The notes under the pieces were generated by a model. The model saw only the letters and a list, made by a program, of their open reading frames with translations, had not been told where the DNA came from and made no database searches. Source: Gracilimonas tropica DSM 19535 (GTDB lineage: Bacteria; Bacteroidota; Rhodothermia; Balneolales; Balneolaceae). From it: DNA of 64,000 nt. This document shows, one piece after another, positions 44,466 through 53,908 of this stretch (position 1 is the first letter of the stretch; each line of letters starts with the position of its first letter). A program made the translations under genes and the position numbers. Location: NCBI RefSeq assembly GCF_000375425.1, contig NZ_AQXG01000002.1, positions 389,712-453,711 of the forward strand. The letters are read 5' to 3'.

Positions 44466-45860
44466 ATGAAGAATATTTTTAAACTTACACTAGCACTGCT
44501 CGTTGTAGCAGGAATAAGTACTGGTTGTAGTGACTTTTTGGAGCCTTCTGTAGATCAGAACAAGCCCACAGATACAGCTATCCAGTCCATTGATGACTTA
44601 AATTCTGTAGTACTCGGTGCTCATGATTTCATGAATTCAACCGGGTTATACGGACGAGATTTTGTTGCCGGACCAGAAGCAATGTCCGACAATGCTTTTT
44701 CTAACCAGAATTCAGGACGATTCATCGTTCAATCCCAGTTTAACTTCACTGAAAACAGTGGATATGCAGAAACTATTTGGGATGACTTCTATGAGGCAAT
44801 AGCTGCAGCTAACATTGCAATTGGCGCCGAACTGGAATCAACACCTGCTGTTGATTACGCAAAAGGGCAGGCTTATGCTATTAGAGCTTTTGCCCACATG
44901 CAACTTCTGCTGAACTTCGGTCAGCAATTTTCAGGTGGAACGCTTGGTATTCCTTACATTACTACTTACAATGAAGGAAACTTGCTCCCTGCTCGTGAAC
45001 CCGTAGCTGACATCTGGAATAAGATCGGAGCTGATTTCGAGCAAGCTGCAACGCTTATGGATCCTTCTTTGGATGCAGGAAACCCGGTATTTATGAATCA
45101 TACCGCCGTAAAAGCTCTTCAGTCACGTTATTATCTATATACTGCTGAGTTTGACGCAGCAATTGCAGCTGCAGACGCTATCCTTCCCGGATACACTCCT
45201 GTTTCTGCTGCTAATTTAGCTGCAGCTTGGGCATCCGGATCTGGACCAAATGCGATTTTCGAAATGGGTTTCACTTCTACCAATAATGTTGGTAATAATA
45301 GCCTTGCTCGAATTTATCGTGACACTAACTACGGTGATGTTGAAGCAACTCAAGACCTTTACGATGCCTATGATCCTAATGATGCTCGTTTGGATTTATT
45401 TAGCGTTGAAGGTGATACTATCCGTATCAGCGGAAAATATGTTGATGAACTTGGTTCTGACAACACTCGTATCATCCGTTTTGCTGAAGTATGGCTTAAT
45501 AAAGCGGAAGCTCTAGCACGTAGAGGTGGAGCTGCTGACCTGATTGAGGCCGTTGACATGATCAATACACTTTCTACTGCAAGAGGTGTAAATGATCCTT
45601 ATACATATGGAACTCAAGCACAAGTCATTGCTGATGTACTAGCTGAACGACGTTTAGAGCTCGCATTTGAAGGTCACCGTTTATTTGACCTTGCCCGTCA
45701 CGAGCTTAACATACCATATGTTAGCGTTCCTGGTAGAGGAGTTAATTTCATGACAAACGGTCCAATTCCATTTGGAGATCAAATGTTTGTGTTGCCAATT
45801 CCTCAGGCTGAAATGGATGCAAACTCTAGTATGGATCAAAACCCTTATTACACCAACTAA
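44466..45860 (+). CDS. SusD/RagB-like nutrient-binding lipoprotein
   Basis: A predicted outer-membrane lipoprotein with the lipobox STGC near residue 21. The ATG at 44466 gives a normal signal (MKNIFKLTL); an ATG two codons earlier is equally possible. The TPR-like helices and the C-terminal LAERRLELAFEGHRLFDLARH signature are typical of RagB/SusD. It should act as the lid of the SusC encoded 6 bases upstream. It ends 23 bases before a strong terminator. Substrate unknown. Confidence 0.92.
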   Translation: MKNIFKLTLALLVVAGISTGCSDFLEPSVDQNKPTDTAIQSIDDLNSVVLGAHDFMNSTGLYGRDFVAGPEAMSDNAFSNQNSGRFIVQSQFNFTENSGYAETIWDDFYEAIAAANIAIGAELESTPAVDYAKGQAYAIRAFAHMQLLLNFGQQFSGGTLGIPYITTYNEGNLLPAREPVADIWNKIGADFEQAATLMDPSLDAGNPVFMNHTAVKALQSRYYLYTAEFDAAIAAADAILPGYTPVSAANLAAAWASGSGPNAIFEMGFTSTNNVGNNSLARIYRDTNYGDVEATQDLYDAYDPNDARLDLFSVEGDTIRISGKYVDELGSDNTRIIRFAEVWLNKAEALARRGGAADLIEAVDMINTLSTARGVNDPYTYGTQAQVIADVLAERRLELAFEGHRLFDLARHELNIPYVSVPGRGVNFMTNGPIPFGDQMFVLPIPQAEMDANSSMDQNPYYTN

Positions 45861-45883
45861 TTTTTTTAGTTGTGGATAATTTT

Positions 45884-45915
45884 AAAGCCCTCATCTTTCG
45901 GTGAGGGCTTTTTTT
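45884..45915 (+). terminator. Terminator after second SusD
   Basis: The perfect 10-bp stem AAAGCCCTCA (45884-45893) and TGAGGGCTTT (45902-45911) with an 8-base loop and a T-run. Confidence 0.92.
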
Positions 45916-46104
45916 ATTTCTCCCTCTTCCAATCTATTTATTTTATCCTCTTCTTTTAAGAATGAGTTCTCTGTAAGTCTACTGCTCTTCTCAGCTTATC
46001 TGTCTAACTAACATTGGGTAATTACACCGCAATAAAACGTCAAATTGTAGTTATAGGAGGTACAGGTTTCTATTCTTTGCCAGAATAGTTTGAAGAGCAT
46101 AAAA

Positions 46105-46134
46105 AAAGCCCTCTGAACTGGATCAGAGAGCTTT
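46105..46134 (-). terminator. Hairpin downstream of the partial tRNA copy
   Basis: AAAGCCCTCTGA and TCAGAGAGCTTT form a stem with one mismatch, with a T-run on the minus strand. It mirrors the terminator after the intact tRNA (46486-46517), including the inner words GAACTGGATCA and GAACTGAATCA. Confidence 0.75.
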
Positions 46135-46139
46135 TAAAG

Positions 46140-46200
46140 TGACGTGCAGATTCGAACCTGCGTCCGCCAGCCGGCGGATAAGAGCCCGACGAGCTAGCCA
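46140..46200 (-). pseudogene. Partial tRNA copy (tRNA-Met-derived remnant)
   Basis: On the minus strand this reads a D-arm end (GGCTAGCTCGTCGGGCTC), a GC hairpin (TCCGCCGGCTGGCGGA) where the anticodon and variable part should be, and a T-arm (GCAGGTTCGAATCTGC) with one base lost from its stem. It shares 15 bases exactly with the intact tRNA (46182-46196 equals 46563-46577) and 13 bases in the T-arm. The 5' half is missing and is replaced by the GIY-YIG gene. Confidence 0.75.
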
Positions 46201-46448
46201 AATTTTTCATGGACACATTTCCATACATATTCCCGTCCCTGTGCAGACTTTAATTGCGACTCCCTTTTCATCGCTTGCTTTTTCGTCTCAAACTCTTCCG
46301 TAAAAACGACCTCCCACGGTCTGAACTTAATCGTCCATCCTTTCTTGCCCAATTTATTATGAGACAATAGTCGTTGTTCTAAATTAGAAGTATATCCTAC
46401 ATAAATTTTCTCATATTTCAGCGAATATAGTGCATAGACAGTGAACAT
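46194..46448 (-). CDS. Small GIY-YIG endonuclease-domain protein
   Basis: An 84-residue single-domain GIY-YIG protein. The VYALYS and IYVGYTS strands form the GIY-YIG core; R26 in LEQRLLSHN and E63 in KRESQLKS are the likely catalytic arginine and glutamate. Such short proteins are abundant in Bacteroidota and proposed to be nucleases. Its stop codon (46194-46196) lies inside tRNA-derived sequence, and the gene sits precisely between an intact initiator tRNA and a partial copy of it. That layout suggests insertion at the tRNA gene rather than a cellular repair role. Confidence 0.85.
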   Translation of the reverse strand: MFTVYALYSLKYEKIYVGYTSNLEQRLLSHNKLGKKGWTIKFRPWEVVFTEEFETKKQAMKRESQLKSAQGREYVWKCVHEKFG

Positions 46449-46485
46449 AATTAATTACCCCAATCCATTCTATTTTGGATAAAAA

Positions 46486-46517
46486 AAAGGCTTCCTGAAC
46501 TGAATCAAGAAGCCTTT
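46486..46517 (-). terminator. Terminator after initiator tRNA
   Basis: AAAGGCTTC (46486-46494) and GAAGCCTTT (46509-46517) form a stem followed on the minus strand by eight T residues. Confidence 0.8.
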
Positions 46518-46523
46518 AAGTAG

Positions 46524-46596
<73 letters not shown>

Positions 46597-46716
46597 GTGA
46601 AGGCTTTAAATATACGGGTAAACTCCCCCCGATATCAAGACAAATTTCAGATTTATTTTTTAAAATCTTGTTTGAGGCTTTTGCTATTTTCGAACAAAAA
46701 TTTAAGCAGGTAAAAT

Positions 46717-47979
46717 ATGATTTCATCAAAGAAAGCCATTGAATTGGAAGATCAATACGGAGCACATAACTACCACCCGCTACCGGTGGTGTTGGCCAAA
46801 GGAGAAGGTGTTCACGTTTGGGATCCTGAAGGCAATAAGTACTATGATTTCCTGTCTGCTTACTCTGCTGTAAACCAGGGACACTGTCATCCAAAGATCA
46901 CCAAAGCGCTTACAGATCAGGCATCAACGCTTTGCCTTACATCCAGGGCCTTCTACAACAATGTATTGGGCGAGTATGAAAAATACGTAACGGAATACTT
47001 CGGGTTTGACAAGGTATTACCCATGAATACCGGGGCCGAGGGAGTGGAGACCGCCATCAAAATTTGTCGAAAATGGGCTTATGAGAAAAAAGGGATTCCT
47101 GAGCAAGAAGCGCAGATCATAGTGCTGGAAAATAACTTCCATGGCCGTACTACTACCGTAATCTCGTTTTCTAATGATCCTGATGCACGCAAAAATTTTG
47201 GGCCCTATACGCCCGGGTTCATCAAGATCCCATATAACGATCTGAAAGCACTCGAGGAAGCACTTAAACAACCAAATATAGCCGGTGTATTGGCCGAACC
47301 GATTCAGGGCGAGGCCGGAGTCGTAGTTCCTGATGATGATTATATCCCTAAAATGGCCGAATTGTGCCGAACTAATAACGTATTGTTCATAGCGGATGAA
47401 ATTCAGACCGGCATTGCAAGAACCGGAAGTCTACTTGCCGTATGTGGAAATTGTAGTTGCGGGGGACACTGTGAGCGTCAAGCAACCTATACCAAACCTG
47501 ACATCCTCATTTTGGGTAAAGCACTTTCCGGAGGAGCATACCCGGTATCAGCGGTCTTGGCCGATGACCCCGTCATGGATGTAATCAAACCGGGACAGCA
47601 CGGTTCAACCTATGGAGGGAATCCCCTGGCTTGCAAGGTGGCTATTTCTGCACTTGAAGTGGTCAAAGACGAACATTTGGCTCAAAATGCCCGGAAATTA
47701 GGAGCAAAATTTCGTTCAGAGATGCAAAAGTTAGTTGATGAGTTCGACCTTTTCGTAAAAGTGAGAGGAAAGGGTTTACTGAATGCCGTCATTATCAATG
47801 ATACCCCCGAGAGTGATACCGCCTGGAAATTTTGTGTATCCCTAAAGGATAATGGATTGCTTGCAAAACCAACGCACGGAAACATCATCCGTTTTGCCCC
47901 TCCCCTTGTTATGACCAAAGAACAACTCTCAGAATGCGTAAAAATCATCCGAAAGACCATAGAAGGTTTTGATAAATAA
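46717..47979 (+). CDS. rocD: Ornithine aminotransferase
   Basis: A class III pyridoxal-phosphate enzyme of 420 residues that converts ornithine and 2-oxoglutarate into glutamate semialdehyde and glutamate. Signature parts: [72 protein letters not shown] and the Schiff-base lysine K268 in [10 protein letters not shown]. An insert with four cysteines ([10 protein letters not shown], near 246-255) is unusual and might bind a metal; similar inserts occur in Bacteroidota homologs. It is transcribed away from the tRNA and sits 120 bases after it. Confidence 0.93.
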   Translation: MISSKKAIELEDQYGAHNYHPLPVVLAKGEGVHVWDPEGNKYYDFLSAYSAVNQGHCHPKITKALTDQASTLCLTSRAFYNNVLGEYEKYVTEYFGFDKVLPMNTGAEGVETAIKICRKWAYEKKGIPEQEAQIIVLENNFHGRTTTVISFSNDPDARKNFGPYTPGFIKIPYNDLKALEEALKQPNIAGVLAEPIQGEAGVVVPDDDYIPKMAELCRTNNVLFIADEIQTGIARTGSLLAVCGNCSCGGHCERQATYTKPDILILGKALSGGAYPVSAVLADDPVMDVIKPGQHGSTYGGNPLACKVAISALEVVKDEHLAQNARKLGAKFRSEMQKLVDEFDLFVKVRGKGLLNAVIINDTPESDTAWKFCVSLKDNGLLAKPTHGNIIRFAPPLVMTKEQLSECVKIIRKTIEGFDK

Positions 47980-47984
47980 CATTC

Positions 47985-48071
47985 AGTTCGAGATAAAACT
48001 ATTCCTTTGTAGTCATCTCTGCCTTTGCCGGCAAAAGCAGGAATGCCCCTTCAGAGATATTATATCGAACT
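47985..48071. repeat. Small element with terminal inverted repeats
   Basis: AGTTCGAGATAA (47985-47996) and TTATATCGAACT (48060-48071) are inverted repeats with one mismatch. Inside lies the palindrome CTGCCTTTGCCGGCAAAAGC (48019 onward). It resembles a miniature non-coding element in the spacer between the two aminotransferase genes. Confidence 0.5.
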
Positions 48072-48215
48072 CACGGTAAATAGGTTTTTCTCCGCTCAAC
48101 AAAAGGACAAGAAATATCTATTTTTAACTTTAGTGAATTTAAACGCTATTGAGGCACTCAAGTTGATTTGGTAGCTTCACTAAAATAAAATTACACATAT
48201 AAGTTGGAGATGGTT

Positions 48216-49565
48216 ATGCGAGATAAGATGACAATTAGCCCGGAACAGGTTCGGTCTGTTTTAGGAAAACACATGCTTACCGATGGTTATGAAATGGTAC
48301 TCGATCTTGAAGAAAGTGAAGGGCCATATCTTTATGATTCAAAATCAGGCAAGCGTTATCTCGACTTCTTTACCTTTTTTGCTTCCAATCCGTTGGGAAT
48401 GAATCACCCTAAGCTGGCTCAGGATGAAGATTTTGTGCAGAAGTTGGCACGTGTGGCCATCAACAAACCATCCAACTCCGACATCTACACCAAAGATATG
48501 GCGGAGTTCATGGAGTCTTTTGATCGCGTGGGAATTCCTGATTACATGCCCTATTCTTTTTTCATTTCAGGCGGAGCTCTTGCAGTAGAGAATGCGATGA
48601 AAGTTGCATTCGACTGGAAGGTGCAGAAGAATTTTGAAAAAGGATATCGACAGGAAAAAGGACATAAAATTCTCCACTTTGAAAAAGCTTTTCATGGTCG
48701 TTCCGGTTACACACTCTCTGTAACCAACACCGTTCCTGATAAAGTAAAATACTTCCCAAAATTTGACTGGCCACGGGTGATCAGTCCGGCCATGACCTTC
48801 CCTGCAACCAACGAGAATATTGCAGAGACGGAAGCTCAGGAAAAATTAGCTATTGCCCAGGCAGAGCGTTTCTTCGAGATTTATAAAGACGATATCGCAG
48901 GGATCTTGATTGAGCCTATCCAGGGAGAAGGCGGCGACCGGCATTTCCGCCTCGAATTCCACCAGGCACTTCGTGATTTGGCCAACAAACATGAAGCACT
49001 TCTTATTTATGATGAGGTTCAAACCGGAGTAGGCATGACCGGAAAATTCTGGGCACACGAGCATTATGTGAAGCCTGATATTTTGGCCTTTGGCAAAAAA
49101 GCACAGGTTTGTGGAATCTTAGCCGGTAAACGCGTAGATGATGTTAAAACCAACTGCTTCCACGTTTCATCCCGCATCAATTCTACCTGGGGTGGAAACC
49201 TGGTTGATATGGTTCGCTTTGGAAGAATCCTGGATGTAATCGAAGAAGAAAATCTGGTTGAGAATGCAGCCAAGGTTGGAAGTTATCTTCAAAGCAGATT
49301 AGAGGCATTGGCTGATAAACACGAGTATTTCACCAATCCGCGCGGAAAAGGTTTGTTCTGTGCGATTGACCTGCCGGACGGTCATTCCCGTGATGCTGTC
49401 ATCAAAGAATGTGTAAATAATGGGTTGATGATCCTTTCTTGCGGCCCCAACACCGTAAGATTCCGTCCCCCGCTCACTATCACTCAAGAACAGATTGATG
49501 AAGGGCTCGACATCCTCGAAAAAGCTTATAAAAAATGCCTGGATGATTGTCCGGTGGCAAGCTAA
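48216..49565 (+). CDS. lat: L-lysine 6-aminotransferase
   Basis: A 449-residue class III aminotransferase. It resembles lysine 6-transaminase, which makes 2-aminoadipate semialdehyde from lysine. Visible: LDFFTFFASNPLGMNHPKL, ISGGALAVENAMKVAFDWK, FHGRSGYTLSVTNT, EPIQGEGGDRHFR, YDEVQTGVGMTG and the PLP lysine near K294 in FGKKAQVCG. The ATG at 48216 is chosen because GGAG lies 6 bases upstream; starts 4 codons earlier (TTG) or 4 later (ATG) are possible. It follows ornithine aminotransferase on the same strand, suggesting a lysine/ornithine catabolic pair. Confidence 0.9.
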   Translation: MRDKMTISPEQVRSVLGKHMLTDGYEMVLDLEESEGPYLYDSKSGKRYLDFFTFFASNPLGMNHPKLAQDEDFVQKLARVAINKPSNSDIYTKDMAEFMESFDRVGIPDYMPYSFFISGGALAVENAMKVAFDWKVQKNFEKGYRQEKGHKILHFEKAFHGRSGYTLSVTNTVPDKVKYFPKFDWPRVISPAMTFPATNENIAETEAQEKLAIAQAERFFEIYKDDIAGILIEPIQGEGGDRHFRLEFHQALRDLANKHEALLIYDEVQTGVGMTGKFWAHEHYVKPDILAFGKKAQVCGILAGKRVDDVKTNCFHVSSRINSTWGGNLVDMVRFGRILDVIEEENLVENAAKVGSYLQSRLEALADKHEYFTNPRGKGLFCAIDLPDGHSRDAVIKECVNNGLMILSCGPNTVRFRPPLTITQEQIDEGLDILEKAYKKCLDDCPVAS

Positions 49566-49649
49566 AAAAACTGCGAAACTCAGCGAGAATAAAAAAGTTT
49601 TTCAAGCAGATAAGCACAGATTAAACGCTGATTTTCGCAGATTCCTTGA

Positions 49650-50369
49650 TTATACCAACTGATGACTTTCCGGCTGAATAACGATCTCATTCATCACCGA
49701 ACCCGTTGGCTGATTTACCGCATAGAAAACGGCATCCGCGACTTCTTCGGGCGAAAGCATCATGTCTTTTTTGACGCGCATGTTTACTCTGTCGTCATCC
49801 CAAAAAGCAGTATCTACTCCACCTAAATAAAGAAGGGAGAATTTAGTTTTACCTCGACGCTGCTCTTCAACCAAGGCTTTGGTAAATCCCTGAATAGCAA
49901 ATTTGGAAGCGGCATAAACAGAGGCATTTTTCATCACATATTTGCCCATGGTTCCGGGAAACATAACCACGGAAGTCGGCTCATCTTCTTTCATGTGCTT
50001 CATTACGGTTTGGGTGACCAAAAAGGTGCCATACACATTCACATCAATAATTTCTTTGGCATCGGCTGGATCGATATCCATGAACGGCTGGATGATTCCC
50101 TGTCCGAATGCGTTAATGAGCACATCAATTTTTCCGAGCTGGTTTTCGATTTCTGAAGCCATCCGCTCAACGGCCCGGGGATTGGTAGCGTCCGTTTCAA
50201 TGGCAAAAGCTTCTCCTCCATTATCGTTGATCTCTTTGGCTATTTCTTCAGCCTTAGCTTTATTTCGAGCTGCTAATATGACCTTAGCTCCTTCTTTACC
50301 TAATCGTTTCGCCGTTGCTGATCCGATTCCGCCGGAACCTCCGACGATCAGTACGATTTTACCTTTCAT
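49650..50369 (-). CDS. Short-chain dehydrogenase/reductase
   Basis: An SDR of 239 residues from the ATG at 50369; a GTG ten codons upstream is less likely. The cofactor loop GGSGGIGSATAKRLG is near 8-22, and the catalytic Tyr-Lys lies in ASVYAASKFAIQGFTKA. The motif INAFGQGI replaces NNAG, a departure from the classical pattern. The substrate is unknown. It is transcribed after a small lipoprotein gene on the same strand, 66 bases apart. Confidence 0.85.
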   Translation of the reverse strand: MKGKIVLIVGGSGGIGSATAKRLGKEGAKVILAARNKAKAEEIAKEINDNGGEAFAIETDATNPRAVERMASEIENQLGKIDVLINAFGQGIIQPFMDIDPADAKEIIDVNVYGTFLVTQTVMKHMKEDEPTSVVMFPGTMGKYVMKNASVYAASKFAIQGFTKALVEEQRRGKTKFSLLYLGGVDTAFWDDDRVNMRVKKDMMLSPEEVADAVFYAVNQPTGSVMNEIVIQPESHQLV

Positions 50370-50434
50370 GATGTAACGTCTTTCTTGATGAATAGTCACA
50401 TCATAGAAGCTGATTAGCTAAAATTTCGTTCCTG

Positions 50435-50989
50435 TCAGTCTACTTTTTTGTAGTTGATCCGCCAGTTCAAATTCCAGCTTTTCCCTCCATCCACCGACGA
50501 TTCCCAGTCCCATTTCAAAGAATCATTGGTAATGTCGTAAAACACCATTCGCTGAGTAAATAAGGTATCTTCCCCTATCTCCCTGATTTCTGTCTGAAAG
50601 ATCCTTTTGGTCCCGTCCACTTTGCCCGTAAAATCAAAATATCCGCCCTGATTGTCGGCCCACGCCTGTTTCCAGGTATTAGTCCGTGGGTTATAGACTG
50701 AAATGCTGGTCCCCATGAAACCTTCCATCTGTCCGTGATTCACCCTGAAATTCTCCTGAATCACTTTTCCATCCAGCGTTTTTTCAATGAAGTTGGTGCC
50801 GCGCCCTGTATCCCCGTTAGCCTCTTCCCAGGTCACTTCCCATCCGCCCAGCCAAAAATCAAAATAAGCTTCCGGCTCGATCTCCAGTTCGCTGGTTAGT
50901 GATTCTTCAAAGGGTTCTTGCGCTTCTTGTTTTTGACAAGCTGATGTTAGTAACAGCAAAGACAGTATATAGAGAGGAAGGACTTTCAT
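50435..50989 (-). CDS. Lipoprotein with DUF1579-like domain
   Basis: A 184-residue predicted lipoprotein; the signal ends LLLLTSAC (Cys18). The mature part has the DFWLGGWEVTWEEANGDTGRG start and alternating strands (ISVYNPRTNTWKQAWADNQGG) of the DUF1579/lipocalin-like group, small-molecule-binding or unknown. It is just upstream of an SDR on the same strand, so a joint role is possible. Confidence 0.7.
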   Translation of the reverse strand: MKVLPLYILSLLLLTSACQKQEAQEPFEESLTSELEIEPEAYFDFWLGGWEVTWEEANGDTGRGTNFIEKTLDGKVIQENFRVNHGQMEGFMGTSISVYNPRTNTWKQAWADNQGGYFDFTGKVDGTKRIFQTEIREIGEDTLFTQRMVFYDITNDSLKWDWESSVDGGKSWNLNWRINYKKVD

Positions 50990-51064
50990 AATGCTTGAAT
51001 TTGTGAAGGTTCACTTATCAATATCGAAAAATTCCCGAATAAGTTGCTGATTAATCAACTACTA

Positions 51065-51226
51065 TCTTCCCCGCAAGCTACAAACAAGTTTGTTCTTGCT
51101 GTCCCTCCAAAGGGACACAGCCCCCAGCCACAATTCCATTCTGTTCCAGAGGATAGATTTCAACCAATTGGCAAAGAACCTAAGGTTCGGAGAGAGACAG
51201 ATTTAGCTTTAGCTATAATCCAGAGT
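51065..51226 (-). repeat. Dispersed intergenic repeat, copy C (inverted)
   Basis: The complement shares TGTCCCTTTGGAGGGACAG and, further on, a GATTATAG(C)TAAAGCTAAAT block with copy B at 53677-53847. CTCCAAAGGGACA is at 51105-51117. It lies between the lipoprotein gene and the end of purL; copy B lies on the other side of purL in the opposite orientation. Confidence 0.7.
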
Positions 51227-51254
51227 GAGAATCGAGTGCAATCTGTCTCATGAA

Positions 51255-53492
51255 CTATACTTCCATCGCCTTTGGAATCACACTCTCATAAATCTCTTCC
51301 GATTCAGAAACTGATATTGAAACCAGATCTTTGATCTTCAGCGTATCACCTTTCACCACACCCAGTTCATAAATCGGCACTTCAGATTTTTCAAAGTGAT
51401 CTTTTACACGCTGCAATTCAGCTGCCGGAATAGTAATCACCACTCCGGATTGTGCTTCGCTAAACAACACTTCGTGGGGTGAGCCGGCTAACGTTTCCAG
51501 GGAAAGCTCGGCTCCTTTCTTACCGAAGATCGCCATCTCAGTGAGAGTGGTAGCTAATCCCCCATCCGAAATATCATGTGCAGCTGTAACCAATCCTGTT
51601 TGAATAGCGGTGAGTAATGCCGTTTGTAGTTTTACTTCAAAATCGAGATCCAATTCCGGAGCGTCTCCGGTAGTCAGACCGTGGATCACTTTCAGATATT
51701 CGGAACCGCCTAATCCTTTTCGTTCAGCACCAATGTAAAGCACAATATCGCCTTCATTTTTAAACGCAGGTGTAGTGACATGTTTCTCCACATCCTCTAT
51801 CACCCCTAACATTCCAATGATCGGAGACGGGAAGATAGCACTGTTGGGATTTTCATTGTAAAAGCTCACATTTCCACCGGTTACAGGTGTATTCAGCGCA
51901 CGACAAGCGTCCCCCATTCCACCCAAAGCTTCCTTGAAGGTCCAATAGACTTCCGGTTTATAGGGATTCCCAAAGTTCAGGCAGTTGGTAATGGCCATAG
52001 GCTTGGCACCGGAACAAACAACATTTCGGGCTGATTCTGCCACGGCAATCTGTCCGCCTTTGCGAGGGTTCAGATACACATATCGTCCGTTGCAATCAGT
52101 CTTAGCCACCAGCCCTTTCTTGCTTCCTTTGATGCGAATCACCCCGGAATCGGATGCTCCGGGAGGCGTCACCGTATTGGTTCGAACCGTGGTATCGTAC
52201 TGTTCATGTACCCATCGCTTGGATGCAATGTTGGGTGAGTTCAATAATTTCTTAAGCGTTTCGGTTTGATCCGAGGGATGATCCAAAGAGTTTGTATCAA
52301 ACTTCTGTACTTCATCCAGGTAAGCCGGCTTTTTGGTTTCACGGATATACTGTGGGGCACCGCCGCCCAGCACTAAATGCTCGGCCGGAATTTCAGCTTT
52401 GATCTCGCCATCTTTCCAATAGGTGACTTTATCACCTTCTACTACTTCCCCGATCACCACGCCGTGAAGATCCCATTTCTCATACACATCAATAATCTCC
52501 TGTTCGCGGCCTTTTTCCGCTACGATCAACATGCGCTCCTGACTTTCGGAAAGCAGCAATTCGTAAGCCGTCATGCCATCTTCCCGCGCCGGTACTTTAT
52601 CGAGATCTATGCGCATTCCCTGTCCGCCTTTGGCTGTCATTTCGGAAGAAGAGCACGCAATTCCAGCCGCGCCCATATCCTGCATTCCAACAACGGCGCC
52701 GGTTTTCAACACTTCCAAACTGGCTTCCAGCAATAATTTCTCTGTAAACGGATCTCCCACCTGAACGCTGGGACGTTTTGCGTCACTTTCTTCGCTGATC
52801 TCTTCGGAGGCAAACGTGGCCCCATGAATTCCATCTCGACCGGTGCTGGCTCCTACAATGATCACCGGGTTTCCAATTCCTTCAGCAATGGCAGAAGCCG
52901 TTTCCCCTTCTTTCACCAGTCCGATACTCATGGCATTTACGAGCGGATTGCCTTCATAACTTTCATCAAAAACCACTTCGCCGGCAATGACCGGAACGCC
53001 AAAGGAGTTTCCATAATCGCCAATTCCGCGAACTACACCATCCAGCAGATAGCGAACTCGGGGATTTTCCATAGATCCAAATCGAAGCGAATTCAAACTG
53101 GCTACCGGACGGGCTCCCATGGTAAAGATGTCGCGATGAATGCCACCAACACCCGTAGCAGCACCCTGATACGGCTCAATAGCTGAAGGATGATTATGAC
53201 TTTCAATTTTAAAAGCACATCCAAGTCCATCTCCCAGGTCCACTAATCCGGCGTTTTCTTCTCCGGCTCCTACCAATAAATTCTCTCCCTCAGAGGGCAG
53301 TTTTTTAAGCTCTACGATGGAGTTTTTGTAGGAGCAGTGTTCACTCCACATCACAGAATACACACCCAATTCAGTAAAGGTCGGAGTCCTACCAAGCCGG
53401 GACAGGATCATTTCATATTCTTCTTCTGTGAGTCCGTGTTCGAGAGCAAGTTCAAGGGTAACTTCCGGGTCTGGAGTAAGGTTCGCTGACAT
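51255..53492 (-). CDS. purL: Phosphoribosylformylglycinamidine synthase subunit PurL
   Basis: A 745-residue ATP-dependent purine enzyme of the small PurL type, which needs PurQ (glutaminase) and PurS partners, neither in this window. Signature parts: [13 protein letters not shown] (start), [45 protein letters not shown] and [12 protein letters not shown]. It lacks the fused amidotransferase of the 1300-residue form. The gene stands alone between two dispersed repeats. Confidence 0.95.
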   Translation of the reverse strand: MSANLTPDPEVTLELALEHGLTEEEYEMILSRLGRTPTFTELGVYSVMWSEHCSYKNSIVELKKLPSEGENLLVGAGEENAGLVDLGDGLGCAFKIESHNHPSAIEPYQGAATGVGGIHRDIFTMGARPVASLNSLRFGSMENPRVRYLLDGVVRGIGDYGNSFGVPVIAGEVVFDESYEGNPLVNAMSIGLVKEGETASAIAEGIGNPVIIVGASTGRDGIHGATFASEEISEESDAKRPSVQVGDPFTEKLLLEASLEVLKTGAVVGMQDMGAAGIACSSSEMTAKGGQGMRIDLDKVPAREDGMTAYELLLSESQERMLIVAEKGREQEIIDVYEKWDLHGVVIGEVVEGDKVTYWKDGEIKAEIPAEHLVLGGGAPQYIRETKKPAYLDEVQKFDTNSLDHPSDQTETLKKLLNSPNIASKRWVHEQYDTTVRTNTVTPPGASDSGVIRIKGSKKGLVAKTDCNGRYVYLNPRKGGQIAVAESARNVVCSGAKPMAITNCLNFGNPYKPEVYWTFKEALGGMGDACRALNTPVTGGNVSFYNENPNSAIFPSPIIGMLGVIEDVEKHVTTPAFKNEGDIVLYIGAERKGLGGSEYLKVIHGLTTGDAPELDLDFEVKLQTALLTAIQTGLVTAAHDISDGGLATTLTEMAIFGKKGAELSLETLAGSPHEVLFSEAQSGVVITIPAAELQRVKDHFEKSEVPIYELGVVKGDTLKIKDLVSISVSESEEIYESVIPKAMEV

Positions 53493-53908
53493 TGTTGAAT
53501 GTTGGAAATTGGGGTTGATCCGGGCGTAAAATTCCGGATGAGTTAAGACGGAACAGAAGGTACGATTATTTGGGAAAAGGCTCTAATTGGATTTGAGTTT
53601 TGAGCGATCAGCTTTCAGCTATCAGGCTTCAGTTTTGGAGTGGTTATAAAGGTTTATGAGCCTGAATTAACCCACGCCCCTCTCTCTGATTATAGCAAAG
53701 CTAAATCCTGTCTCTCTCCAAAGAGAGATAGGTTCTTTCTAATACAAACAATATCACTTTAAGCAAACCCTATTGCCTAGGCCGAGAACCTGTGTCCCTT
53801 TGGAGGGACAGGAAGAATGAGCCTGCTCATTACTTCCGGGGAGGACCGTGCCGGACTAAGTCAACGATGGTGTTTCCACCAAAATCGGCTCAGCGAGCCG
53901 TTGTACCT
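53493..53908. other. Intergenic region with dispersed repeat, no gene
   Basis: This 416-base gap is filled by copy B of a dispersed repeat (53677-53847) and by degenerate words (AGCTTTCAGCTATCAGG at about 53611). The end may hold the promoter of purL. No gene is seen. Confidence 0.6.
53677..53847 (+). repeat. Dispersed intergenic repeat, copy B
   Basis: Contains AGAGAGATAGGTTCTT (53722-53737) and the palindrome TGTCCCTTTGGAGGGACA (53793-53810), then a CTGCTCATTACTTCCGGGG tail. The same blocks are in copies A (12695) and C (51065, inverted). Confidence 0.75.

Larger units (their letters stand above)
45861..46139. other. Intergenic region with two hairpins, no gene
   Basis: The region holds the SusD terminator (45884-45911), then about 190 bases without recognised content, then a second hairpin (46105-46134) that belongs to the tRNA-remnant unit. 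No coding frame with support was seen. Confidence 0.6.

Noticed and set aside
31867..45860. Polysaccharide utilisation locus
   Set aside because: SusC/SusD pairs are present, but no glycoside hydrolase, lyase, sulfatase or sensor gene accompanies them, so a sugar substrate is unsupported.
46140..46200. A functional tRNA at the partial copy
   Set aside because: No acceptor 5' strand or D-stem partner is present, and the T-stem has lost a base; it cannot fold as a full cloverleaf.
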